Positions 10,353-16,824 of a DNA stretch of 20,177 nucleotides are shown one piece after another. The notes under the pieces were generated by a model, which ran no database searches, had not been told where the DNA came from, and saw only the letters and a program-made list of their open reading frames with translations. Source of the stretch: Holophagaceae bacterium (lineage in GTDB: Bacteria > Acidobacteriota > Holophagae > Holophagales > Holophagaceae); assembly GCA_016710635.1 (NCBI GenBank), contig JADJVL010000009.1, forward strand, positions 1 to 20,177. The letters run 5' to 3'. The translations under genes were made by a program, and so were the position numbers. How positions within the stretch are numbered: position 1 is the first letter of the stretch; the number at the start of each line of letters is the position of its first letter.

Positions 10353-10536
10353 TGCCGGTGGGGTCGAGGCTGACCTACTTCTTCGTCCGGGCGTCCCAGC
10401 CGGCGCGGTCCAGGCGCCACGGGCCTCCGGCCTCGGCTCTGTGCGGTCCATCACAAGGTGGCAAAACCGGCGGTTGTGACGCCCGCGCACGGCCGTGGCC
10501 GCCTAGCCTTGCCTCAAGACCACCCGCGGGGCCCCT

Positions 10537-10986
10537 ATGAGCTGGATCCGGTATCGCCACATCTCGCGACTGCTCATCGTCACGTCGACGGGCTTCGTCC
10601 TCGGCCTCGCCGCCCTGGTCGCCGCGCGGCCGAAGACCTTCGGGAAGTACGGCCACTACCGGGGCGCCGCCCTGGAGGAGCTCCGCGCCCGTGAGCCCCG
10701 CTACGCCGGCAAGGCGGACTGCGTGGGCTGCCACTCGGACATGGGCGACCAGCTGGCGAAGAACCGCCACCAGAACCTGTCCTGCGAGGTGTGCCACGGC
10801 CCCATGGCCGTCCACTCCGGCGACGCGAAGAAGGAGAACGCCTCGGTGCCCAAGGACGATCGCTTCTGCCTGCACTGCCACGAGAAGAGCGCGGCGCGGC
10901 CGGCCTTCATGCCCCAGATCGTGCTGGCGGACCACGGCGGCGAGAAATGCCGCGACTGCCACGCGCCCCACGCGCCCAAGAGCTAG
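10537..10986 (+). CDS. Membrane-anchored tetraheme c-type cytochrome
   Basis: The 149-residue protein has an N-terminal hydrophobic segment (about residues 11-30, LLIVTSTGFVLGLAALVAA) that is an anchor or signal, then four CxxCH heme-binding sites: CVGCH (62-66), CEVCH (83-87), CLHCH (111-115) and CRDCH (138-142). Extra histidines (RHQN, HSGD, DHGG) could be distal ligands. It should carry electrons on the periplasmic face. It is followed after 14 nt by a Tat-exported ferredoxin and then an NrfD protein, so the three most likely form one quinone-linked complex, comparable in composition to DsrJ/O/P or NrfB/C/D sets. No catalytic reductase subunit is seen nearby. Stop is TAG. Confidence 0.88.
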   Translation: MSWIRYRHISRLLIVTSTGFVLGLAALVAARPKTFGKYGHYRGAALEELRAREPRYAGKADCVGCHSDMGDQLAKNRHQNLSCEVCHGPMAVHSGDAKKENASVPKDDRFCLHCHEKSAARPAFMPQIVLADHGGEKCRDCHAPHAPKS

Positions 10987-11000
10987 GAAAGGAGCCCATC

Positions 11001-11819
11001 ATGCGAGACGACGGACCTTGCGGGGAAGCGGGCCGGGTCGCGGGCAGGAGCCCGGGCAAGGGCCTGGGCAGGCGCACCTTCGTGGCCGGGCTCGGCGCCC
11101 TGCTCTCCGGCGTGGGCCGGCTCCTGGCGCTCATGGTGCTGCACGCCAAGCTCGCCCGGGCCGGCGCGCCGGAAGGCTACGACCCGAAGCAGCACCGCTA
11201 CGCCTACGGCATCGATGTGGATCGCTGCATCGGCTGCGGACGCTGCGTCGAGGCCTGCAAGAACGAGAACGGCGTGCCCATGGATTCCCCCTACAGCCGC
11301 ACCTGGATCGAGCGCTACGAGATCCGGGAGGACGGCGAAGTGCGCGTAACTTCTCCCGAGGCGGGCCTCCACGGCTTCCCGCCCATGGCGAAGGATCCGG
11401 CGGTCACCGACGCCTTCTTCGTGCCGAAGATGTGCAACCTGTGCACCCACTCCGCCTGCACCCAGGTCTGCCCCGTTGGCGCCACCTTCGACTCCCCCGA
11501 CGGCGTCATCCTGGTGGACCCGAGCTACTGCATCGGCTGCGCGTACTGCATCCAGGCCTGCCCCTACGGCACGCGGTTCATGCATCCCAAGACCCACACC
11601 GTGGACAAGTGCACCCTCTGCTACCACCGCATCACCCGCGGCCTGCAGCCTGCCTGCGTGGAGGTCTGCCCCACCCAGACCCGGGTCTTCGGAGACCTCA
11701 AGGATCCCAAGAGCCCGATCCTGAAGTTCCTCCGCAGCCACCGCCTCAATGTGCTGAAACCCCACCTGGGCACCAAGCCCCAGGTCTCCTACGCCAACCT
11801 GCGGCGCGAGGTCTGGTGA
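11001..11819 (+). CDS. Tat-exported 4x[4Fe-4S] ferredoxin-type subunit (NrfC/DsrO/HybA-like)
   Basis: The ATG at 11001 follows AGGAAAGGAG. Residues 22-30 hold a twin-arginine signal, GRRTFVAGL, followed by a hydrophobic stretch. Four cysteine groups for [4Fe-4S] clusters are seen: CIGCGRCVEAC (from residue 76), CNLCTHSACTQVCP, CIGCAYCIQACP, and CTLCYHR...CVEVCP. This is the arrangement of the electron-transfer subunits of the molybdoenzyme/NrfC/HybA/DsrO group. It probably passes electrons between the tetraheme cytochrome encoded just before it and the NrfD-type protein encoded one base after it. It acts folded in the periplasm, as the Tat signal implies. Confidence is high for type, low for exact pathway. 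Confidence 0.9.
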   Translation: MRDDGPCGEAGRVAGRSPGKGLGRRTFVAGLGALLSGVGRLLALMVLHAKLARAGAPEGYDPKQHRYAYGIDVDRCIGCGRCVEACKNENGVPMDSPYSRTWIERYEIREDGEVRVTSPEAGLHGFPPMAKDPAVTDAFFVPKMCNLCTHSACTQVCPVGATFDSPDGVILVDPSYCIGCAYCIQACPYGTRFMHPKTHTVDKCTLCYHRITRGLQPACVEVCPTQTRVFGDLKDPKSPILKFLRSHRLNVLKPHLGTKPQVSYANLRREVW

Positions 11820-11820
11820 C

Positions 11821-12993
11821 ATGGAACACGGATTCTTCTACCCCAACGAGGCCGCCCTCTACTGGAGCGTGCTGATCACCCTCTACCCCTTCATCACGGG
11901 CCTCGTGGCCGGCGCCTTCATCCTGGCCTCCCTGGTGAACGTGTTCCGGGTGGAAGCCATCAAGCCCGCCTACCGCCTGGCCCTGCTGACGGCCATGGCC
12001 TTCCTCATCGCCGCGCCGATCCCCCTCCAGGCCCACCTCGGCCACCCCTTGCGGGCCTGGGAGATCATGGTCACGCCCAATCCCAAGTCCGCCATGGCCA
12101 TGTTCGGCTTCGTCTACCTCTGGTACCTCATGGCGGTGCTCGTGCTGGAGATGTGGTTCGAGTACCGCGCCGACTTCGTGCGCCTGGGCCGGGGTCCGGG
12201 ACTGATGGGCCGCCTCTACCGCACCCTCTCCCTGGGCGTGGATGAGGACAGCCCGGACAGCATCCTCCTCGACGAGCGGATCTCCCGGGTCATCTCCGTC
12301 ATCGGCATCCCTTCCGCCATCCTGCTCCATGGTTACGTGGGCTTCATCTTCGGCTCCATCAAGGCCAACCCCTGGTGGTCGTCGCCCATCATGCCGATCA
12401 TCTTCATCTTCTCCGCCATGGTCTCGGGCATCGCCGCGGTGATGCTCATCTACTGGGCGGTCTGCCGCATCAAGAAGGTCCCCGTGGACATCCACTGCCT
12501 GGACGCCATCGGCACCTACCTCTGCTACACCTTCATCATCGACTTCGTGCTGGAGGCCCTGGACTTCATCCACCGGATCTACGAGGCGGACGAGTCCTTC
12601 GACATCCTCTCCCTGCTGATGCAGCGGCGCCTCTTCGTCTCCCAGTTCATCGTCCAGTTCCTCATCGGCACCCTCGTGCCCATCCTCATCCTGCTCTTCC
12701 TCCAGTTGCGGAAGCCCCAGGAGGCCCTGCGGCGCAAGCTGCTCCTCGCGTCCGCCACCCTCACCCTCGTGGGCATCTACGCCATGCGCTGGAACGTGGT
12801 GATCGGCGGCCAGATGTACAGCAAGAGCTTCCGGGGCTTCACCACCTGGAAGCTCGACCTCATCGGCGGGGAGGGCATCCTCGTCGCCATCCTGGTCGCC
12901 TGCCTGCCCCTCCTGTTCCTGTGGCTGCTGCTGAAGTTCTTCGCGCCCTTCCACCACACCGAAGCGCCCCCGGCGGAAGCCCCGGCGCCCTGA
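11821..12993 (+). CDS. NrfD/DsrP-type polytopic membrane quinone-interacting subunit
   Basis: A 390-residue, strongly hydrophobic protein with about ten membrane segments (for example VLITLYPFITGLVAGAFILA, LALLTAMAFLIAAPIPL, IIFIFSAMVSGIAAVMLIYW). The early motif LYPFITGLVAGAF and the segment APIPLQAHLGHPLRAWEIM match the NrfD/PsrC family, which binds menaquinone and passes electrons to or from a periplasmic ferredoxin partner. It starts one base after the ferredoxin stop, so coupling is tight. The C-terminus is a short proline/alanine tail. With the cytochrome and ferredoxin it makes a three-subunit module that could oxidise menaquinol for an unknown acceptor. Confidence 0.88.
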   Translation: MEHGFFYPNEAALYWSVLITLYPFITGLVAGAFILASLVNVFRVEAIKPAYRLALLTAMAFLIAAPIPLQAHLGHPLRAWEIMVTPNPKSAMAMFGFVYLWYLMAVLVLEMWFEYRADFVRLGRGPGLMGRLYRTLSLGVDEDSPDSILLDERISRVISVIGIPSAILLHGYVGFIFGSIKANPWWSSPIMPIIFIFSAMVSGIAAVMLIYWAVCRIKKVPVDIHCLDAIGTYLCYTFIIDFVLEALDFIHRIYEADESFDILSLLMQRRLFVSQFIVQFLIGTLVPILILLFLQLRKPQEALRRKLLLASATLTLVGIYAMRWNVVIGGQMYSKSFRGFTTWKLDLIGGEGILVAILVACLPLLFLWLLLKFFAPFHHTEAPPAEAPAP

Positions 12994-13248
12994 AGGCCGG
13001 GGCGCGATCCCCATCGAAGTGGCCGGAACGCCCCATCGTTCTGAAGGAGGCGGAGGGCCGGCCTGCGCCGTCCCGGTGCAGCCGATGCGACGGCTGGAGG
13101 GGCTTAACCCTGCGACCAAAGGCGTTGACCGGGCGCGGGTGGCCCCGGGTGCCGCCCGGCACAGTCCTTGATTCAGGAACTCCTGCCGCTGCGACGGGCC
13201 GGTGGACCAAGCCGGCACGCCAGCACCCAGGATTTCCGGAGCCCCGCC

Positions 13249-13401
13249 ATGGTCACCATCCTCATCGTCATCCTCGTCCTCATGCTGCTCGGCGCCTGGC
13301 CCGCCTGGCCCCACAGCAAGTCCTGGGGCTACTACCCCAGCGGCGGCCTGGGCCTGGTGGCGCTGATCCTCATCATCCTGCTGCTGATGGGCCGGCTGTA
13401 G
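13249..13401 (+). CDS. DUF3309-type small membrane protein
   Basis: Fifty residues beginning MVTILIVILVLMLLGAWPAW with the signature PHSKSWGYYPSGGLG between two hydrophobic helices. This is the pattern of the DUF3309 family of tiny inner-membrane proteins, common in soil proteobacteria and acidobacteria and without known function. A GGAG lies about 8 nt before the ATG. It stands alone about 255 nt after the NrfD gene. Stop is TAG. Confidence 0.8.
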   Translation: MVTILIVILVLMLLGAWPAWPHSKSWGYYPSGGLGLVALILIILLLMGRL

Positions 13402-13521
13402 CGGAAGCCCCGACGGCGCCGGTCACCCGATGCCGCCGGTCACACCTTCCCGTCCCCGCTGCGGCTGAGGGCAAGGCGTGGGTGCGCCCAGGCTAAGCTC
13501 TCCGAGAAGGAGCCTTTTCCC

Positions 13522-14004
13522 ATGCCGCGCAGCCTTTTCAACGCCCCCAACCTGGCCCTCGCCCTGGCCTTCGCCGTGCCCGCCCTCGCCCAGCCCGCGC
13601 CGGCGCCGCCCACGCACGCCGGGCCCTTCGACCCCAGCCGCGATGCGGCCAGGGACTTCGAGGCCGCCAAGACGGAGGCCCGCCGCACGGGGCGCCGCAT
13701 CCTCGTGGACGTGGGCGGCAACTGGTGCAGCTGGTGCCGCCTGCTCGACCGCTTCTACGGCGAGCACAAGGACCTGCAGGCGCTGCGGGACAAGCACTTC
13801 GTGACCCTGCTGGTGAACTACAGCCCCGAGCAGAAGAACGAGGCCCTCCTCGGCCAGTTCCCCAAGGTGAAGGGCTACCCCCACTTCTTCGTGCTGGACG
13901 CCACCGGCAAGCTGCTCCACTCCCAGGACACCGGCGTCCTCGAGGACGGCAAGGGCTACAGCCGGGAGAAGATGGCGGCCTTCCTCAAGGCGTGGAAGGG
14001 CTGA
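13522..14004 (+). CDS. Periplasmic thioredoxin-fold protein (CSWC)
   Basis: The 160-residue protein has a signal peptide (about residues 1-23, ending ALAQ), then a thioredoxin fold with the redox pair CSWC at residues 69-72 inside VDVGGNWCSWCRLLDRFY, and the cis-proline segment KGYPHFFVLD. This resembles the thioredoxin_7 / DUF255-like group used for disulfide reduction or cytochrome maturation outside the cytoplasm. A link to the cytochrome module upstream is plausible, as heme attachment needs reduced CxxCH cysteines, but is an inference. A GGAG lies ahead of the ATG. Confidence 0.85.
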   Translation: MPRSLFNAPNLALALAFAVPALAQPAPAPPTHAGPFDPSRDAARDFEAAKTEARRTGRRILVDVGGNWCSWCRLLDRFYGEHKDLQALRDKHFVTLLVNYSPEQKNEALLGQFPKVKGYPHFFVLDATGKLLHSQDTGVLEDGKGYSREKMAAFLKAWKG

Positions 14005-14033
14005 GGGGAACCGGGCCCCGGACGCTTAAGGCA

Positions 14034-14049
14034 CCGCCCGCGCGGGCGG
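14034..14049. terminator. Palindromic hairpin between convergent genes
   Basis: CCGCCCG-CG-CGGGCGG is a perfect GC palindrome lying between the ends of the convergent thioredoxin-fold gene and the small minus-strand gene. It lacks a T-tract, so function as terminator is only likely from position. Confidence 0.4.
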
Positions 14050-14059
14050 CGGCGGGCCG

Positions 14060-14233
14060 CTACTGGGCCCGCTTGACCATCGCCTGGATCCACCAGGGGT
14101 TGGCGTTGTGGAAGGTGACCACCTGCAGGCTCCCTGAGGGCTCCCAGCCTTCAGAAATGCCCTGGTTGACGGCCTTCTCGACAGCCTCCTGGGAGTGGAG
14201 ATGGATGACTTTGTACTCGATGATGTTGCCCAC
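14060..14233 (-). CDS. Small DUF1737-like protein
   Basis: I chose the GTG at 14233 because GAGGAG lies six bases before it and the recognisable domain starts right there: GNIIEYKVIHLHSQEAVEKA, then ISEGWEPSGSLQVVTFHNAN, and PWWIQAMVKRAQ. The total is 57 residues. The pattern EYKVIxxxSxxxLExxVNxxIxxGWxPxGGxxV...QAMV is that of the DUF1737 / DUF4177-like small proteins, unknown in function and often seen as stand-alone genes. It is the last minus-strand gene after the HNH gene but is separated from it by 166 nt containing a possible terminator, so it may be an independent unit. Stop is TAG. Confidence 0.7.
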   Translation of the reverse strand: MGNIIEYKVIHLHSQEAVEKAVNQGISEGWEPSGSLQVVTFHNANPWWIQAMVKRAQ

Positions 14234-14378
14234 GGGGGACTCCTCGGTCCTGGTCAGTCTACGCCCCGCCCAGAGCAGCGAGCCTGCCAAGGGTGCGACG
14301 CAGGCCACACTTTTCCGGCGGCCGCGGGCGCTGCCGTCCCGGGCTCATGCGGAAGCGTCGTGGGTGGATGGGTCGCGA

Positions 14379-14394
14379 GCCCGGTCGCCCGGGC
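14379..14394 (-). terminator. Possible terminator hairpin after the HNH gene
   Basis: Six base pairs GCCCGG/CCGGGC with loop GCGA, 5 nt after the HNH stop codon on the minus strand. No T-tract follows. It could end the long minus-strand RNA-repair transcript. The rest of 14,234-14,378 shows no gene that I can support. Confidence 0.35.
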
Positions 14395-14399
14395 CCTGC

Positions 14400-14909
14400 T
14401 CAACCCATTCCCGACACCAGCGCATGAAAGCGCTCCAGCAGCAGGGCTCGGGGCGAGCGCACCGGCGCCTTGAGGGCCATGCCCGCCTGCTCGGGGGTGC
14501 GGCCGCCCTTGCGGCTGTTGCAATGGAGGCAGCACGCCACGAGGTTGCTCCAGGTGCTCAGTCCGCCCTGGCAGCGCGGGACCACATGATCGACCGTGGT
14601 GCCCTTGCGGTCGCAGCCGGCGTACTGGCAGCGGTAGCCGTCCCGGCGCAGGACGCCGGCGCTGCCGCGGCCATGGCCCAGCTTCAGCTCGTTCACGGCC
14701 TTGGCCTTGAGGAAGACCACGGCGTGGAAGGGCATGGACGCCACCTGGTGCAGGCCGAGGGCCGACCAGGTGCGCAGGTCCAGGGCGTGGGCCCGGCCCG
14801 TGGCCAGGGCCTTCAGCGCCTTGCGGCGCGAGATCTCCACCATGGGCATGTACTGGGCGTCGAGGGCCAGGACCGTGCGGATGCGGTGCTGTCGGGTGGT
14901 GCGGGTCAT
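14400..14909 (-). CDS. HNH endonuclease
   Basis: A 169-residue protein with N-terminal VLALDAQYMPMVEISRRKAL, the usual lead-in of a broad HNH family, and a C-terminal HNH/McrA zinc-finger nuclease core: RRDGYRCQYAGC (Cys94, Cys99), VDHVVPR (Asp107, His108), NLVACCLHCNSRKGG (Asn122, Cys127, Cys130, Asn131). All catalytic and zinc positions are intact. A strong AGGAGG lies ahead of the ATG, very like the site before rtcB (AAAGGAGG in both). Its start is only 27 nt below the CCA end of a tRNA-Thr-like gene, and rtcB, slipin and tRNAs lie upstream on the same strand, so it is likely the last member of that transcript. Whether it cuts DNA or RNA cannot be told; many relatives are stand-alone chromosomal genes, so the functional link is unproven. 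Confidence 0.88.
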   Translation of the reverse strand: MTRTTRQHRIRTVLALDAQYMPMVEISRRKALKALATGRAHALDLRTWSALGLHQVASMPFHAVVFLKAKAVNELKLGHGRGSAGVLRRDGYRCQYAGCDRKGTTVDHVVPRCQGGLSTWSNLVACCLHCNSRKGGRTPEQAGMALKAPVRSPRALLLERFHALVSGMG

Positions 14910-14935
14910 GGGAAGCCTCCTTTCGGGCCTCGGAG

Positions 14936-15011
14936 TGGAGCCGCCTCCAGGGGTTCAACCCGGCCTTCCGCGCCACGAGGGCGGCGTCACGGGCGGCATG
15001 ACCAAGGCGGC
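14936..15011 (-). tRNA. tRNA-Thr(CGT), divergent elbow
   Basis: Acceptor GCCGCCT/AGGCGGC pairs perfectly, U73, CCA encoded. D-arm GTCA/TGAC with 9-nt loop TGCCGCCCG; anticodon loop CTCGTGG in a CCGCC/CGCGG stem with one C-C mismatch next to the loop; T-loop TTGAACC has G56 instead of C56, and the D-loop has GC in place of G18G19. The acceptor is identical to that of the array tRNA-Thr(TGT). It would be missed by a search that requires TTCRA. Confidence 0.75.
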
Positions 15012-15048
15012 GGGGGCATCAGAACGGAACAACTGCATGGGTGGAATG

Positions 15049-15125
15049 TGGAGCACCGGGGCGGACTCGAACCGCCTTGGACGGAGGTTGCAGCTCCGCG
15101 CCTCGTCCGCTTCGGCATCCGGTGC
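15049..15125 (-). tRNA. tRNA-Cys(GCA)
   Basis: Acceptor GCACCGG/CCGGTGC is perfect, U73 as usual for Cys, CCA encoded. Anticodon loop CTGCAAC in a CGGAG/CTCCG stem; T-arm GGCGG-TTCGAGT-CCGCC. It lies 37 nt above the tRNA-Thr(CGT). Nearly canonical. Confidence 0.93.
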
Positions 15126-15127
15126 GG

Positions 15128-15201
15128 TGGAGCGGGTCAAGGGAGTCGAACCCCTCTCATCGGCTTGGAAGGCCGAGGCCCGGCCGCTGGACCAGACCCG
15201 C
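15128..15201 (-). tRNA. tRNA-Gly(TCC)
   Basis: Acceptor GCGGGTC/GACCCGC perfect, U73, CCA encoded, only 2 nt from tRNA-Cys. Anticodon loop CTTCCAA in TCGGC/GCCGA. D-loop AGCGGCC is short (7 nt); T-loop TTCGACT canonical. Confidence 0.93.
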
Positions 15202-15206
15202 AGGGT

Positions 15207-15236
15207 GGGGGATGTGGATGGGCACCCACATCCCCC
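15207..15236 (-). other. Stem-loop between slipin gene and tRNA-Gly
   Basis: An 11-bp perfect stem GGGGGATGTGG with an 8-nt loop, between the slipin stop codon and the 5' end of tRNA-Gly. It may protect the mRNA 3' end after the tRNAs are cut out, or weaken transcription into them. There is no T-tract. Confidence 0.6.
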
Positions 15237-15246
15237 TTGCTGCGCC

Positions 15247-16338
15247 TCACCCCTTGTTCAGGCCGCCCAGGCTGCGGAGCAGATCAGGCTGGCCCATGAC
15301 GAGGGTGAGGTTCGGGATCGCCGAGGCGATCTCCTTGAAGGCTTCCAGCTCCTTCAGGCGCAGGAGCGCGGGGTTGCGCTCGAGCATCTGGGCGGTGTTG
15401 GCCATGGAACGGGTGGAGGCGACTTCCTCACGGCGCAGGATGACCTGGGCCGCGGCCTTCTTTTCGGCCTCGATGACCTGGTTGAGGAGCAGCTTCATCT
15501 CGCCGGGCAGGACCAGGTCCTTCACGTCGAGCTTCAGCACCTCCGCACCCCAGGCCTCCGCACGATCCCGCAGGGCTTCCGCCATGGGGGCCACGGCCTC
15601 GGACCGGCGCTCCAGGAGCTGGTCGAGGTTCAGCTCGGCCACGAAGTGCCGGGCCGACATCTGGGCCTCGCTGTAGAGCGCGTCGCGCAGGGACGCCACG
15701 GCCTGCACGGCCTTCACCGGGTCGGTGACGCGGTACTTCACGACCAGGTTCAGGCGGAGGGTGACCTTGTCCCGGGTCATGAGCTCCTGGCCGAGGATCT
15801 GGACCTCCTGCTCGCGCAGGTCCACCCGCATCACCTCCAGCTTCCGGTTGAGGGTGCTGTAGGCGGCCCGGCCTTCGGCGAGGACCTCACGGAGCACGCC
15901 GTCGACGTGCACCAGGGCCCGCTCGAAGGGCAGGACCAGGACGGTCTGCACCTGGGCGCTGGGCACCAGGGCCCAGAAGCCTTCGGGCACCTCGGGCCGG
16001 AGGAGCTCGAGGCTGACGACGTCCAGAGTCACCTTGGCCGCGAGCTGCCAGAGCAGGTAGCGGCCCGGCTGAAGCACGGCCTTGGGCACACCGTCCGCCC
16101 GCAGGAGGCCCAGGTGAGCCTCCGGCACGAAGGCCTCGACAGCCGCGCCTGCGGGGGCCACGGCCTTCAGTTCCGGGGTGAAGGGGGACTGGAGGGTGTC
16201 GCGGTTGAGGAGGCGCAGTTCCAGGCGGGACAGGCCCTGGAACACGCGGTGACGGCCGGGTTCCAGCCAGCGGGTGAGCTGGCCGTTGCGCACCAGGAGA
16301 CCGCGCTCCTGGTCGGCGATGACATAACGCTGATACAT
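15247..16338 (-). CDS. Soluble slipin (SPFH/Band 7) protein
   Basis: The 363-residue protein begins MYQRYVIADQERGLLVRNGQ, with no N-terminal membrane helix, unlike classical slipins and stomatins. The SPFH core is clear: VMRVDLREQEVQILGQELMT, RDKVTLRLNLVVKYRVTDP, AELNLDQLLERRSEAVAPMA, and WGAEVLKLDVKDLVLPGEMK, followed by the typical Ala/Glu-rich helix IEAEKKAAAQVILRREEVAS and a conserved end MLERNPALLRLKELEAF. A first half (residues 1-160) carries beta-rich repeats before the SPFH domain. SPFH proteins form large rings or cages. I recall that slipin genes are found beside rtcB in bacterial RNA-repair operons, but the role is not settled; scaffolding or sensing is an inference. AAAGGAA precedes the ATG. 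Confidence 0.85.
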   Translation of the reverse strand: MYQRYVIADQERGLLVRNGQLTRWLEPGRHRVFQGLSRLELRLLNRDTLQSPFTPELKAVAPAGAAVEAFVPEAHLGLLRADGVPKAVLQPGRYLLWQLAAKVTLDVVSLELLRPEVPEGFWALVPSAQVQTVLVLPFERALVHVDGVLREVLAEGRAAYSTLNRKLEVMRVDLREQEVQILGQELMTRDKVTLRLNLVVKYRVTDPVKAVQAVASLRDALYSEAQMSARHFVAELNLDQLLERRSEAVAPMAEALRDRAEAWGAEVLKLDVKDLVLPGEMKLLLNQVIEAEKKAAAQVILRREEVASTRSMANTAQMLERNPALLRLKELEAFKEIASAIPNLTLVMGQPDLLRSLGGLNKG

Positions 16339-16604
16339 GGTGGTGTTCCTTTCGTTGGTGAGGCTTCAGCCGAGGCCCCGGGGGCGTTATGACGGGGCCT
16401 CCGGCGGGACGGGGAGGCCATGCGCCGTACGCTGCGCGTGGGGAATCCCGGTCCAGCCCCCGCCTCACTCAAATTTCTGGAGAGACGGGTGGAGGCCGCG
16501 GGTCAGACAGTCCCCTGCCCGTCGGACGAATCCATTGGGCTGGGGCCTGGGCTGAAGCGTTTTTTTTGTTTCCGAGCGCGTGTCAGGCGCAGTGCAACCC
16601 ATGC
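16339..16604 (-). other. Gap upstream of slipin with GC hairpins
   Basis: No protein gene is supported here. On the minus strand it holds a 7-bp stem GGCCTCC/GGAGGCC (about 16,398-16,421), the palindrome GCCCCCGGGGC next to it, and an A-run (opposite T8 at 16,560-16,568). It reads as an untranslated, structured stretch between the tRNA-like element and the slipin ribosome site. Confidence 0.4.
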
Positions 16605-16615
16605 ACGACTTCATA

Positions 16616-16713
16616 GGTCGTCGGGGATTCGAACCCCTTGGCGTGGGAATGTGCGTCTTCCCCTTACGGGAGGGCTCCTCCTGGGTCGAATCGCGGGACA
16701 GCCCCAGCCGACC
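16616..16713 (-). ncRNA. tRNA-like RNA between rtcB and slipin (class II-like fold, no CCA)
   Basis: The ends GGTCGGC and GACGACC pair at 6 of 7 positions. Inside are, in tRNA order: an arm CTGGG...CCCAG in the D position with an oversized loop, an anticodon-position arm that cannot be placed with certainty (GGAGG/CCTCC or CCCT/AGGG), a long variable-type hairpin GGGAA-GACGCACA-TTCCC, and a perfect T-arm GGGG-TTCGAAT-CCCC. U73 is followed by ATG, not CCA. About 98 nt, it is longer than Ser/Leu tRNAs. It could be a decayed class II tRNA, a tRNA-mimicking regulatory RNA (as in bacterial Y RNAs), or a processing signal. The T-arm is the strongest evidence. Confidence 0.45.
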
Positions 16714-16769
16714 GGGAACCCTGAGGTTCCTTGGGCTGAGGACGCCGCACTTGCCAGGCTCCCCTCCTG

Positions 16770-16802
16770 ACCCCTCCCCGGGTTGGAAGCCCAAGGAGGA
16801 GT
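16770..16802 (-). other. Hairpin with an anticodon-arm-like tip after rtcB
   Basis: ACTCCTCC pairs over 8 positions (one wobble) with GGAGGGGT, closing an inner GGG-CTTCCAA-CCC arm. The 7-nt loop CTTCCAA is identical to the anticodon loop of the tRNA-Gly(TCC) in the same locus. It begins 22 nt after the rtcB stop. It might be a terminator or RNA-processing site; mimicry of an anticodon arm is a possibility. Confidence 0.5.
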
Positions 16803-16824
16803 GATCTTACGGCTCTGGAAAGGG

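Noticed and set aside
13158..13172. Sigma-54-like GGCAC-N5-TTGAT ahead of the DUF3309 gene
   Set aside because: The -12 element lacks the required GC, and no other support is seen.
11746..13314. Long minus-strand open frame opposite the NrfD gene
   Set aside because: Asp/Glu/His/Gly-rich low-complexity antisense product; the plus-strand membrane protein is clearly the real gene.
16560..16568. T-run on the plus strand resembling an intrinsic terminator
   Set aside because: No stem precedes it and no plus-strand gene ends nearby.
16616..16713. Selenocysteine tRNA
   Set aside because: The length would fit, but there is no TCA anticodon loop, no 6-bp D-stem with short loop, and no CCA or G73.
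16616..16713. Definite bacterial Y RNA (Ro-binding)
   Set aside because: A tRNA-like part is present, but I could not find the Ro-binding stem motif, and no Ro/TROVE gene is in the window; kept only as a possibility.
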